Both the position numbers and the translations under genes were made by a program. From Prorocentrum cordatum (taxonomy: Eukaryota; Sar; Dinophyceae; Prorocentrales; Prorocentraceae), in contig CAUYUJ010003036.1 of assembly GCA_963575745.1 (NCBI GenBank), positions 412,778 to 476,777 on the forward strand: a stretch of 64,000 bases of DNA. Direction: 5' to 3'. Each line of letters starts with the position of its first letter. Position 1 is the stretch's first letter. Under the pieces are notes generated by a model. That model was not told the DNA's origin. It made no database searches and worked only from the letters and a program-made list of their open reading frames with translations. Of the stretch, positions 28,783 to 40,299 are shown piece by piece.

Positions 28783-29660
28783 GTTTAGGGTTTAGGGTTT
28801 AGGGTTTAGGGTTTAGGGTTTAGGGTTTAGGGTTTAGGGTTTAGGGTTTAGGGTTTAGGGTTTAGGGCTTAGGGCTTAGGGCTTAGGGCTTAGGGCTTAG
28901 GGCTTAGGGCTTAGGGCTTAGGGCTTAGGGTTTTTTCAGGTTCTAGGCTTAGGCTTTAGTTTAGGCTTAGGCTTAGGCTTTAGGCTTTAGGCTTTTAGGC
29001 TTTAGGCTTTAGGTTTAGTCTTTAGGCTTTAGGGCTTAGGCTTTAGGCTTTAGGCTTTAGGCTTAGGCTTTAGGGCTTAGCTTTTAGGCTTTAGGCTTAG
29101 GCTTTAGGCCTTTAGGCTTTAGGCTTAGGATTAGGGCTTTAGGGCTTAGGGCTTTAGCGGCTTAGGGGTAGGGTTAGGGGTATAGGGTAAGAGTTTAGGG
29201 TTAGGTTAGGGTTAGGGTAGGGTTTTAGGGTTAGGCGTTGGGTATTAGGGGTTAGGGGTTGGGGGTTAGGGGTTAAGGATTAGGGTTCGTCAATTCTTTT
29301 TCAGGGTTACCAGTAGGTGTAGGTCAGTGGTAGGTGTGTGACGCAGTTTTGTGGATGCGTGCGTAGGGTTAGGGTTTAGGGTTAGGGTTTAGAGTTTAGG
29401 GTCAGGGTTTAGGGTTTAGGGTCAGGGTTGGGGTTGAGGTTAGGGTTTAGGGTTAGGGTTAGGGTTTAGGGTTTAGGGTGAGGGGTAGGGTTGGGGTTAG
29501 GGTGTAGGGATAGGGTTGAGGTTTAGGGTTAAGGGTTCAGGTTTAGAGCTTAGGTTAGGGCTAGGCTTAGTGTTAGGGTTTGGGGTCAGGGTTAGGTCTA
29601 CGGTTAGGGTTTAGGCTTCGGGTTAGGGATTAAGGATTAGGGTTCAGGGTTTGGGTTGGA
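28783..29660. repeat. Long telomere-like block: TTTAGGG, then GGGCTTA variants, then degenerate
   Basis: Twelve regular TTTAGGG units (28783-28867) change abruptly to a homogeneous GGGCTTA variant (to about 28930). A noisy GGCTTTA region follows (to about 29160), then mixed TTAGGG/TTTAGGG/GGGGTTA units to about 29660, broken by about 80 bases of other DNA at 29288-29365. The homogenised variant shows that local amplification happened after the first mutation. Confidence 0.9.
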
Positions 29661-29736
29661 GGTTAGGGGTTCGGGGGGGTGGGGCGGGGGGGTGGTAGGG
29701 ATGGGGTTCGGAGCCGCGGGCGCGAGCCGGGGAAAA

Positions 29737-29776
<40 letters not shown>

Positions 29777-29956
29777 TTTTTTTTTTTCGGGGCCCGGACG
29801 CGTTCGGGAACGGGGGGGGGGGGGTTCGCCGCCGACGACGGCTCCGGCAGGGGGGGGGGGGGGGGGGGGGGGGGGGGTGGGGGGGGTTCGCCGATCCACT
29901 GGCTCGGGCAAGGGGGGGGGGGGGGGGGGAGGGGGGGGGGGGGGGGGGGTTCCGAA
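29737..29956. repeat. Poly-G tracts with one poly-T
   Basis: One run exceeds 35 G, then come about 12 T and several further G-runs separated by short GC linkers such as TTCGCCGACGACGGC-like text. The tract ends with CCCCCCTGTCCCCCTTTGGG and then GTGATCCAGCG. Strong quadruplex potential. The run lengths are probably unreliable. Confidence 0.85.
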
Positions 29957-29999
29957 CCCCCCTGTCCCCCTTTGGGTGATCCAGCGGCGCGCCCTCGTA

Positions 30000-30125
30000 G
30001 AGAAGGGTAGATGGTAGAATTGAGTCGGCTAGAATGGAGTAGGGTAGAGCAGAGTAAAGTGGAGAAGGACCCTGAGAAGGAGTAGAGAAGGAGTAGAGTG
30101 GAGCAGAGCAGGAGTAGAGTACCCA
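30000..30125. repeat. (TAGAG)n-like array, tract 4
   Basis: GTAGAGAAGG, AGAATGGAGTAGGG and GAGCAGAG words form a degenerate pentamer array like those at 8930-10235. Confidence 0.75.
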
Positions 30126-30985
30126 CGGATGCACGGCTGATCTCCCCACCAGGTGGGGCGGTCCTGCTTGTGGCGAAATCACCAACAGGCTTTTTTCCGC
30201 GCCCCAGCCCCCGGCCTGCGCCAGGGGCGAGGTGGGAGCGCGTCGCGAGCCGCGGCGTGGCTCCCGACCCCGGCCGGCCGAGCGATCGTCGTCGGGCGAC
30301 AGCCTCGGCACCACGCTGGCGCCGTCGCCTCGGGTTTGCCGCTGCCGACGGCGGGGCCTTCGGCGGTTCGCCCAGCTCCTGCACGCGGCGGGCGAGCCCC
30401 TCGGAGACCTCCAGCAGCTCGACGGGGCTGTCTGGGTCGAGGTCCCAGTCGACGGGTAGGCCGAGGCCGCTGCGGAGGGCTGCGACGCGTGCGCGGACTT
30501 CACCGAGGCTGTCGCCTCGCAGCCCACGCCGTTGTCCTTGCCCTTTTTTCGGCCTGCGTCGAAGGGCGGGCCGCGACCGGCCAGCCGCGGCGGCAGAACC
30601 ACCACGGGAAGCTCGTCGGCCCATGCGTCGTCCAGGACGCTTTCCTGCATCGGCAAGGGCGGAGCTGCTGCCGCCTGCGCCACGCCGCCTGCCGCCACGT
30701 CCTCCCTGATCTCGCCTTCGTCGCCCAGGCCGCGAATGGCCGGCCACCCTGTCCGCTCCCACCGCCCCGCCGCGGCTGCGAGGCCGGCGCCGCCGCCCCC
30801 GAGGGCCAGCCGCGGGCCACGCTGGCGGCGCCGCGGATGGAGGGCTTGGCCAGCGCGGCCACCGCCGTACGCGGACGAGGTGAGCAGCGTGCGGCTTCCA
30901 GCGGCACCGCAGCGCGGGCGTCCGTCGCCGGCAGCCTCGACGGCACCGCGGGAAAGCGGGCCGACCAAGCGAGGCAAAGCTTGAG
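30126..30985 (-). CDS. Weak candidate coding segment, unknown
   Basis: Within a GC-rich segment bounded by TAGAG arrays, one minus-strand frame (about 30150-30762) contains LGEVRARVAALRSGLGLPVD followed by WDLDPDSPVELLEVSEGLAR and RVQELGE. That is an amphipathic, coiled-coil-like stretch more protein-like than its surroundings. The rest is Arg/Ala/Pro-rich. The block sits between pentamer arrays just as the ORF-bearing blocks at 9131-10161 do. No family recognised, and three frames are open on this strand, so chance is a real possibility. Confidence 0.2.
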
Positions 30986-30989
30986 CCAG

Positions 30990-31160
30990 AGCGACTGAGT
31001 AGGAGTAGAGTAGAGTAGCGCAGAATAGAGTAACATAGAGCAGTATGATGCAGGGTAGGGTGGAGTAGGGTAGAGTAGAGCAGAGTAGGGTAGAGTAGGG
31101 TAGATGGTAAAGTAGAGTCGGGTAGACGAGAGTAGCGTAGAGTAGAGTGGAGTATTAGTC
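30990..31160. repeat. (TAGAG)n-like array, tract 5
   Basis: AGTAGAG and GTAGGGT pentamers, passing into CAGTCCAGTC-type words to about 31230. Confidence 0.75.
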
Positions 31161-31230
31161 CGCCCTAGTCCAGTTCAGTCTACTCCAGTCCAGTCAACGT
31201 CAGTCCACTCCAGTCCTCTTCACTTCAGTC

Positions 31231-31360
31231 TTCTGATTTGTTCCCTACCTAGGCTCTGCCGAGAAGGGTTCTTACTCTCTGGGCTTAAAGGGGCCGGGCA
31301 GTGGAAAGCGCTCCGGGCGGTTCCCCCAGTATCCGCCCCGCGGTTCCCCCAGCTACGTCC
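31231..31360. other. Short spacer
   Basis: Contains CGGTTCCCCCAG twice (about 31319 and 31342). Nothing else seen. Confidence 0.4.
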
Positions 31361-31690
31361 CCTTAGCTTAGCGTTGCTTATCTCATCTTAGCTTAGCTTA
31401 TTTCATCTAGCTTAGCTTAGCTTCATCTTAGCTCACATGTAGCTTAGCTTAGCTTACCTTCATCTTAGCTTCGCTGAGCTTTAGCATAGCAGAGCACAGC
31501 ATGGCATAGCGTAGCATAGCATAGCGCAGCACAGCATATCATAGCATAGCCCAGCATAGCATAGCATAGCGCAGCATAGCATAGCATAGCATAGCGCAGC
31601 ACAGCACAGCACAGCATAGCACAGCGCAGCATAGCATAGCATAGCAAGGCGCAGCATAGCATGGCATAGCATAGCATAGCATAGCAACTC
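31361..31690. repeat. TAGCT then (AGCAT)n repeat tract
   Basis: TTAGCTTAGCTTA words (31365-31470) pass into a long (AGCAT/AGCGC)n pentamer tract (31480-31686). The minus-strand MLCYA-type ORFs are its translation. Confidence 0.95.
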
Positions 31691-31998
31691 ATGCTGCTTT
31701 CCTAGGGGCTCCAACTTCTAGATAGGGTCGCACTGGGGTAATTTGGAGTCTGCGATTCAGACTGTGTTACGAAGGGTCGTGGCCTCGAAGGCGCGTGCCC
31801 CTATCTATCATGTTGCGGGTCGAGGCATCAAAGGCACGAAGGGATCGTGACCTCGGGAGCGCGGACACTTGATTTTTCCCCACATGCTTCGTGGGGTTCT
31901 GGTTTTCTTCCCTGCCGCGCCGCACCCGCGACACTCACCTCACTTCGTGGGGTTCTGGTTTTCTTCCCCACATGTTTCGTGGGGTTCTGATTTTCTTC
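31691..31998. other. Spacer with dispersed minisatellite words and a short repeat
   Basis: 31777-31870 contains CGTGGCCTCGAAGGCGCG and related words shared with 7880-8380. At 31880-31998 the phrase TTCGTGGGGTTCTGGTTTTC is repeated three times with small changes. Confidence 0.5.
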
Positions 31999-32000
31999 CC

Positions 32001-32345
32001 TGCCGCGGCGCACCCGCGTCTCACCTCACCTCACACCTCATCTCCTCTCTCCTCCTTCCTCTCCTCACCCGCGCTCAACGCGTGCACGGCAAGTACATGA
32101 GACACGCGTCTACATACGGCCGCGCGCATGCACACACACGCACACAACACACACACACACATACACGCTAGTGCGCCGGGCTGTCACTCAGCGTCCATTG
32201 AGGCGTGTGCGCCGACATAGTGTGGCCACCCACATGAGACACGTCCGATATACCGCACACGCAATCAATACACATACACATTCCATGCCATATACAAGAC
32301 GTGCGTGTAGGATTCCGCAGTGGATGGCAGGAGGCTCTAAGAAGG
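32001..32345. repeat. Segmental duplication, left copy
   Basis: From TGCCGCGGCGCACCCGCG through a (CA)n tract to GTGGATGGCAGGAGGCTCTA, this segment matches 34852-35172. Each copy leads directly into the 90-bp satellite. Confidence 0.9.
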
Positions 32346-32365
32346 CCATGGTCGCATGGTACGGT

Positions 32366-34850
32366 CAGGGCGTGGCACTTCCTCGACACCACAGGGGGTG
32401 CGCAGGGGGTGGTCTCTCACCGCGGTCCCTATCCACGACACTGGCGCAACACCTAGCAGGCGTGGCACTTTCTCGACACCACAGGGGGTGCGCAGGGGGT
32501 GGTCTCTCAGCTCGGCCGCTATCCACGACACTGGCGCAAAGCCTAGCAGGCGTGGCACGTTCGCGACACCACAGGGGGTGCGCAGGGGGTGGGTCCTCAT
32601 CACCTCACCGGCGGTCACTATACGCGCCAATTCGCAGGGCCTAGCATGCGTGGCCACTTTCTCGACACGACAACCGAGGGGGTGCTCAGTGGGTGGTCTC
32701 TCACCGCGGTCCCTATACGCGCCAATGTCGCAGGGCCTAGCAGGCGTGGCACTTTCTCGACACCGGAGGGGGCGCGCAGGGGGTGGTCTCTCACCGCGGT
32801 CCCTATATGCGCCAATGTCGCAGGGCCTAGCAGGCGTGGCACTTTCTCGACACCAGAGGGGGTGCGCAGGGGGTGGTCTCTCACCGCGGTCTCTATACGC
32901 GCCAATGTCACAGGGCCTAGCAGGCGTGGCACTTTCTCGACACCGGAGGGGGAGCGCAGGGGGTGGTCTCTCACCGCGGTCCCAATACGCGCCAATGTCG
33001 CAGGGCCTATGCAGGCGGTGGCACTTTCATCGAACACCATAGGGGGTGCGCAGGGGGTGGTTCTCTCACCGCGGGCTCTATACCGCCAATGTCGCTTAGG
33101 GCCTAGCAGGCGTGGCACTTTCTCGACACCGGCGGGGGTGCGCAGGGGGTGGTCTCTCACCGCGGTCCCTATAGGCGACAATGTCGCAGGGCCTAGCAAG
33201 CGTGGCACTTTCTCGACACCACAGGGGGTGCGCAGGGGATGGTCTCTCACCGCGGGCTCTATACGCGCCAATGTCGCAGGGCCTAGCAGGCGTGGCACTT
33301 TCTCGACACCGGAGGGGGTGCGCAGGGGGTGGTCTCTCACCGCGGCCCCTATACGCGCCAATGTCGCAGGGCCTAGCAGGCGTGGCACTTCCTCGACACC
33401 AGAGGGGGTGCGCAGGGGGTGGTCTCTCACCGCGGTCCCTATACGTGCCAATGTCGCAGGGCCTAGCAGGCATGGCACTTTCTCGACACCAGAGGGGGTG
33501 CGCAAGGGGGTGGTCTCTCACCGCGGGTTCTCTATAACGCGCCCAATGTGCAGGGCCTAGCAGGCGTGGCACTTTCTCCGACACCACAGGGGTGGCGCCA
33601 GGGGGGGGTCTCTCACGGCGGCCCCTATACGCGCCCAATGTCGCAGGGCCTAGTAGTCGTGGCACTTTCTCGACACCGCAGGGGTTGCGCAGGGGGTGGT
33701 CTCTCACCGCGGTCTCTATACGCGCCAATGTCGCAGGGGGTGGTCTCTCACCGCGGTCTCTATACGCGCCAATGTCGCAGGGCCTAGCAGGCGTGGCACT
33801 TTCTCGACACCAGAGGGGGTGCGCAGGGGGTGGTCTCTCACCGCGGTCCCTATACGCGCCAATGTCGCAGGGCATAGCAGGCGTGGCACTTTCTCGACAC
33901 CAGAGGGGGTGCGCAGGGGGTGATCTCCCACCGCGGTCTCTATACGCGCCAATGTCGCAGGGCCTAGCAGGCGTGGCACTTTCTCGACACCGGAGGGGGT
34001 GCGCAGGGGGTGGTCTCTCACAACGGTCTCTATACGCGCCAATGTCGCAGTGCCAAGCAGGCGTGGCACTTTCTCGACACCGGAGGGGGTGCGCAGGGGG
34101 TGGTCTCCCACCGCGGTCCCTATACGCGCCAATGTCGCAGGGCCTAGCAGGCGTGGCACTTTCTCGACACCAGAGGGGGTGCGCAGGGGGAGGTCTCTCA
34201 CCGCGGCCCCTATACGCGCCAATGTCGCAGGGCCTAGCAGGCGTGGCACTTTCTCGACACCAGATGGGGTGCGCAGGGGGTGGTCTCTCACCGCGGTCTC
34301 TATGCGCGCCAATGTCGCAGGGCCTAGCAGGCGTGGCACTTTCTCGACACCACAGGGGGTGCGCAGGGGGTGGTCTCTCACCGCGGTCTCTATACGCGCC
34401 AATGTCGCAGGGCCTAGCAGGCGTGGCACTTTCTCGACACCAGGAGGGGTGCGCAGGGGGTGGTCTCTCACCGCGGTCTCTATACGCGCCAATGTCGCAG
34501 GGCCTAGCAGGCGTGGCACTTTCTCGACACCGGAGGGGGTTGGTCTCTCACCGCGGTCCCTATACGCGCCAATGTCGCAGGGCCTAGCAGGCGTGGCACT
34601 TTCTCGACACCGGAGGGGGTGCTCAGGGGGTGGTCTCTCACCGCGGTCCCTATACGCGCCAATGTCGCAGGGCCTAGCAGGCGTGGCACTTTCTCGACAC
34701 CAGAGGGGGTGCGCAGGGGGTGGTCTCTCACCGCGGTCTCTATACGCGCCAATGTCGCAGGGCCTGGGGTGCGCAAGGGGGTGGTCTCTCACCGCGGTTC
34801 CTATACGCGCCAATGTCGCAGGGCCTAGCAGGCGTGGCACTTCCTGGACA
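32366..34850. repeat. 90-bp satellite array, block 1, about 27 units
   Basis: Units contain CCTAGCAGGCGTGGCACTTT, CTCGACACC, GGGGGTGCGCAGGGGGTGGT, CTCTCACCGCGGTC and TATACGCGCCAATGTCGCAG. The 90-bp period keeps frames open on both strands for over 300 codons (30-residue repeat peptides). Because several frames are open at once and substitutions fall without codon bias, I read it as non-coding satellite. Patches with many indels occur at 33005-33100 and 33505-33640. Confidence 0.95.
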
Positions 34851-34851
34851 C

Positions 34852-35172
34852 TGCCGCGGCGCACCCGCGTCTCACCTCACCTCACACCTCATCTCCTCTC
34901 TCCTCCTTCCTCTCCTCACCCGCGCTCAACGCGTGCACGGCAAGTACATGAGACACGCGTCTACATACGGCCGCGCGCATGCACACACTCGCACACAACA
35001 CACACACACACACACATACAACGCTAGTGCGCGCCTGGCGTGATCACTGCAGCGTCCATTGAGGCGTGTGCGCGACATAGTGGGCACCCACATGAGACAC
35101 GTCCCGATATAGCCGCACACGCATCATACACATGCGTGTAGGATTCGCAGTGGATGGCAGGAGGCTCTATGC
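34852..35172. repeat. Segmental duplication, right copy
   Basis: Second copy of 32001-32345, with a number of single-base deletions (for example in the CACACGCA and GTGGCCACCC regions). It interrupts the 90-bp array. Confidence 0.9.
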
Positions 35173-35995
35173 AGGCCATGGCGCAGGGCACGGCAGGCGT
35201 GGCACTTTCTCGACACCACAGGGGGTGCGCAGGGGGTGGTCTCTCACCGCGGTCTCTATACGCGCCAATGTCGCAGGGCCTAGCAGGCGTGGCACTTTCT
35301 CGACACCGGAGGGGGTGCGCAGGGGGTGGTCTCTCACCGCGGTCCCTATACGCGCCAATGTCGCAGGGCCTAGCAGGCGTGGCACTTTCTCGACACCAGA
35401 GGGGGTGCGCAGGGGGTGGTCTCTCACCGCGGTCTCTATACGCGCCAATGTCGCAGGGCCTAGCAGGCGTGGCACTTTCTCGACACCGGAGGGGGTGCGC
35501 AGGGGGTGGTCTCTCACCGCGGTCCCTATACGCGCCAATGTCGCAGGGCCTAGCAGGCGTGGCACTTTCTCGACACCAGAGGGGGTGCGCAGGGGGTGGT
35601 CTCTCACCGCGGTCTCTATACGCGCCAATGTCGCAGGGCCTAGCAGGCGTGGCACTTTCTCGACACCAGAGGGGGTGCGCAGGGGGTGGTCTCTCACCGC
35701 GGTCCTATACGCGCCAATGTCGCAGGGCCTAGCAGGCGTGGCACTTTCTCGACACCAGAGGGGGTGCGCAGGGGGTGGTCTCTCACCGGGGTGGTCCCTC
35801 ACCGCGGCCGCTTTGCACGACGGTCGTCCAGGGCATAGCAGGCGCGGCATTTTCTCGACACCATAAAGGCTGCACAGGGGGTGGTCCCTCACCGCGGCCG
35901 CCATGCACGACGGTCGTCCAGGGCATAGCAGGCGTGGCACTTTCTCGACACCATAGAGGGTGCGCAGGGGGTGGTCCCTCACCGCGGCCGCTGGC
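35173..35995. repeat. 90-bp satellite array, block 2, about 9 units
   Basis: Continuation of the array after the duplicated segment. The first units alternate CCGGAGG and CCAGAGG variants, suggesting a 180-bp higher order. The last three carry a diverged GCCGCTTTGCACGACGGTCG segment in place of TATACGCGCC. Confidence 0.9.
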
Positions 35996-38680
35996 TGGCT
36001 CGAATCTGTCCTCGATGGAGGATAGAAGGCTAGGAAGAGGGAGGAGGTTCAAGCAATATGGCGTTGGATGACACAGAGGGGAACATTCGCGACGAGGGCT
36101 GAGAACGCGGAATTGCGCATATATGATAAACTTCAGCAAGCACATAAGATTTAGATTAAGTATGTGGGGTTCTTCGGTCGCGTAATTATATGTCCCAGGG
36201 CACCTGGACATTTCGGGGGTGATTCGGACTTGGTGGTGCCGCCCTTTCAGGCCGAGGGGGTCGTCGTCGTCGTCGTGGTCGTCGTCGTGGTCGTCGCCGT
36301 CTGCCTTATCAGAAATTCTGAGTCTCCCCCCCCCTTGAGAAACCGCACAGTTCCGTCGTCTGAGGCCTGGTGACTGGAACGGCTGGTCGCCAAGTTGCTG
36401 AGCTCCCAGGAGATTGCGGCTCTGCGAGTTGCCCCATTGCACCGATTATGCACACACACACACACACCGTTGCGCACACGCTGGGGCCCGATCTTCGCAG
36501 CCTGGCGGCCCCCCACGGGGAGGCGGGCGGGTACTTGCGTTCGTAGGTCGCGGGGCGCCGTGAGCGCGCCGCGCTTGCCCCCTCAGGCGTCGCCGCAAGC
36601 TGGGGAGGGCGGGGCTGGGCCACCCACGGAGGCACTGGGCGCGGCAGGACGCAGCGAGATGCGGAGGGAGGGCGCGCGGCAGCAGCAGCACTGGCGGCGT
36701 GGCCGGGCCTCGGCTCCTGACCCCTGGGGCTTCTGGGGCCGCCCATGGAGGCGCGACGATGACCGCGCGTCGCGGCGTGGGGCCGTTCAGGGCAGCGGCT
36801 CGAGGACGATGACGACGACGATGACGATGACATCGTCGTCGCCTCGCGCAGCGCGAGGCGCCAAGGCAGACGACCCAGGAGGCAGTGCTGGCAGGCGTGC
36901 GCGACATGCAGTGCGGGGGCCTATGCGTTACCTGCTCCTGCGTCCACATTGTGCTATGGTCTTTCAAGGCTCGTCTTTAGAGCGCTGGGTCCGAGGGGAC
37001 GCCAGGGCCAACCGGATTTGAACAGCTTTGAAGTGTGCGACTTGGCGGTAGGCATCAATACTGGAACGTTGTGTGGTTGTGGCCCGCTCGTCATGTGCGC
37101 AATTCGCATTGGCCTGACGAGCCGACACTCTTTGGGCCCGGCTGGCGGATCTGATTCCGTTCAGCAGCGCGGTGCGACGCTTAATTAGCTTGAGCGGCGG
37201 GGGCGCTTGCGGACCTGGTCCAAGCGCGTGTCGCAGGGGCAGAAATTACCCGTGGGCGGAGGGGAGGGATAACAGAGAAACGGAGGAGATAACGGAAGGC
37301 GGAAGGGAGGAAGAAACAAGGACAGGCAGGACGAGGAGGAAGAAGAAAGAGGGAGGATAATGGAGGAGGGGAATGGAGGGGGAGCAAGGAGCAAGAGGAG
37401 GGTTTCTTGGGTGTCAACGGTTGTGCCATGGAAGCCGTCGCGTTCCCGCACCAAAAATCAATGGACGTCATGGGATCTCAGGGTTGGGTTTCTTGTGGGA
37501 GGTTTCTTGTGGATTGGTCTCCACTGTAGCTGGACCTAGCAGTCGACAGATGTAGTCGGGCATTCCGATTTCGCCTACGATGGTTTCCAAGATGGTGCAA
37601 GATACTCCAAGATAGCTCAAAAATGGCTTCCGACAAGCATCCAATACCAAAATCGTTTCAAGTGCCCTCCGAGGTCTCCACTGACCCCACCAAGAGGCTA
37701 GAATGCGAGGAGAACTGAAGGGAAATCCACATTTGTTTCGCCTTATCGCCTTTTCGCTTCTGACAGGCTTTTGAGACCTTGGGCCTGCGGGGAGGGCTGA
37801 ATTTCTTACACCCAATGTGCCCAACATTGCCACATGCCTCCCAGACCCCCAGAGAGCACCAAGAAAGCCCAGACCCCAAAGAGCTCAAAAAGGGCCCCAA
37901 GAGTGCTCCAAGTGTCTCCAAGAGGACCCCCAGCAAAAAAGGTCTGGTTATCGAATCACCGCAGCTGATCCCAATCTGACTCAAAGAGACATCCGAGAAA
38001 GCACTTCCAAGGCGGCTGTTACACCACACGTTTGCGTAGTTTCTTGATCAAGGCAATTGCTACAAAACGGAAATTTAGCCACGCGGCGAGAACGCTGACG
38101 TCGCCAACGCTTGCAGGACTCAAGCTACGCTAGATGAGCAGAAGGACCCAAAATTACGACCAAAACACCCATTAGAAGATTCCCCACGAATATCACGTGC
38201 ATTCCAACCCGCACATCCGATGACCTTTGACCGACATTTTCGGGACTGTCTTGCGCACGTTTCAGAAAGAGCTCAGTTCAGGATTATGGAGTGGGAGATC
38301 GGAGGTTAAGGGGGTGAGATCGCAGTGAAATGGAGACCCCCCACCGGGAAATCGGTTTCGTGTTCGTGTCGTGCGGGCGAGGCGAAGCTGCGCGTGATCC
38401 TCTTGTAGCTAGGCCGAAATAGAAGCGAAAGTCCGCTTCCCGTCCGCCGGTGGCCGGGAAGTGTCCCAGTTGGGCCGGGCGGTGTCCCGGGTATCCTTGG
38501 TGTCCCGGCGCTAACGCATGTCGTTCATAATTCATTTGTTTTGGTGCCTGCAGCGGGTTTTCTTTTCCAATTCAGCTTATCTTGTCCAATCATCTTGTCC
38601 AATTCGATCCATATTATCTTATTTAACCCATTGTCCCGTCTTTTCTTAACCCACCCAATCCAATCCACCCAACCTAATCC
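35996..38680. other. Spacer region, no supported gene
   Basis: Contains a GTC trinucleotide run (36259-36300), a CA run (36450-36470), a GAC run (36806-36840), GA-rich DNA (37255-37400) and TTGGGG/CCCCAA spacer words (37800-37960). ORFs of up to 219 codons exist but none shows a domain or unambiguous protein composition. 37400-38680 has lower GC and no long ORF. Confidence 0.4.
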
Positions 38681-38687
38681 ATCAATT

Positions 38688-38770
38688 CATTTGTTTCTGC
38701 GCCTGCGGCAGGCCAATCCAACTCATTTTATTGCGAAGGCCTTACGGCCGGTGCCGCCGACCCTGTTCGC
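38688..38770. repeat. Dispersed repeat flank (GCCTGCGGCAGGCCAATCCA and AAGGCCTTACGGCCG)
   Basis: TCATTTGTTTCTGCGCCTGC and the following GGCAGGCCAATCCAACTCAT recur at 39425-39470. AAGGCCTTACGGCCG with GCCGCCGACCCTG recurs inverted at about 55095-55130. These mark the edges of a dispersed repeat family. Confidence 0.65.
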
Positions 38771-38834
38771 AATGCGCAGCAAGAGGCACGGGCTGTGGGA
38801 GGGTTTTGGGGAACGGGGAGAAGGACGAGAAGGT

Positions 38835-39425
38835 GGGGGAGGGAGGTGTCGTATCTGACCCGGGACTTCCCCGGGACTCCCCCGGGACCCCCCCCGGGAC
38901 CCCCCCTCCCCCCCCCGTCGGGGAAGGGAAAGGGAAGGGGCTTCCCTTCGACTCAATTACGACGTTGCTCAAGGTCGGTACGGGGGGGGGCGTCGTATCT
39001 GACCCGGGGGGGGCCCCCCCGCTACCCCCCCCCCCTCCCGGCGGGGGAGGGATCAAAGGGAAGGGGCTTCCCTTCGACTCAATTACGAGTTGCTCAAGCT
39101 CGTACGGGGGATCTAGACCTTCCCTTCGACTCAATACGACGTTGCTCAAGCTCGGTACGGGGGGGGGGCGTCGTATCTGACCCGGGGGGGGGTCGCTACC
39201 CCCCCCCCCTCCCGGCGGGGGAGGGATCAAAGGGAAGGGGCTTCCCTTCGACTCAATTACGACGTTGCTCAAGCTCGGTACGGGGGGGGGCGTCGTATCT
39301 GACCCGGGGGGGGGGTCGCTACCCCCCCCCCCCTCCCGGCGGGGGAGGGATCAAAGGGAAGGGGCTTCCCTTCGACTCAATTACGACGTTGCTCAAGCTC
39401 GGTACGGGGGAAGGGCGTCGAATCT
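38835..39425. repeat. G/C-tract minisatellite, about 125-bp units
   Basis: Four to five units each hold CTTCCCTTCGACTCAATTAC, GACGTTGCTCAAGCTCGGTA, a G-run, GTCGTATCTGACCCGGG and a C-run/G-run hairpin (CCCTCCCGGCGGGGGAGGG). One unit, near 39113, is truncated. A related inverted unit lies at about 54190-54320. Confidence 0.9.
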
Positions 39426-39470
39426 TCATTTGTTTCTGCGCCTGCGGCAGGCCAATCCAACTCATTTTAT

Positions 39471-39830
39471 ATTTCCCAATCCATTCCATCCAATCCAACC
39501 CAGCTTCTCTCATCTAGTCCATGGTTATGCCGATGGTCGCCCTGTGGTTGTCCAACAACAAATCGTTTTCCGGTGCGTGCGGCAGGTTTTCTCATTTAAC
39601 TTTTGAAGTCAGCGAGATTCACCGATGGGTCGGTAGTGAGACAGTGGGATATCATCGTCATGGCGCCTATCATTGTAGTGGAAGAAGAGTCTGATCGGAG
39701 AGAGAGAGAGAGGGCGAGAGAACAGACGGAAAGAAAAGGAAACATCAAGGTGAGAGGTTGGGCATCTTAATCCCTTCCAACCTCCTTATCGCCCGCAGAG
39801 CGGTCGTATAGGTACGAGTATTTAAATTTG
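39471..39830. other. Spacer, no gene seen
   Basis: AT-richer DNA with a short GA run near 39701. Probably the right flank of the MULE remnant or host spacer. Confidence 0.4.
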
Positions 39831-40299
39831 TTCAAGAAGATATTTGTTGCAAAACATTGCGCGAATAGGCAAACGATTTTGTTTGAGCACAAATCCCGCA
39901 GATATTTGACATATCCGCGGTTACCGCTCGGAGTTGGCCAAAGAATCGCGTGCAAAAAAACATGTTTGCGGGTTCTCTACGGTTGGTCTGTAAAATTGTG
40001 TCGTAATAATACCGAGAATTTCGCCGGCGTGGCGAGGCGCGGCCCCAGCGACCTCGGCCTCTGCCGCCGCGGCCAACGCTCTGCGGGCGTTTCCGAGTCC
40101 GCGTGTGTCCGCGCACGCGGCCGGCGATCCGCCCGCGACGTTCTGGGGGGTCAGCCGATAAATGGTTGGCGAATTCCAGATGATGCTGCAGCCATAACGT
40201 GTGCTCGGTTTGCCCAGCAATGGCGAAATCCTGGTGGCTCTCGGTGACGTGGCCGGCCGGCGTGCGCATGAGCAGGGTGAAGTGCCGACACAGGTAAAA

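Noticed and set aside
33592-34864. Repeat proteins of 331-382 codons on either strand
   Set aside because: The 90-bp unit is divisible by three and free of stops in several frames. Openness is therefore automatic and not evidence of coding.
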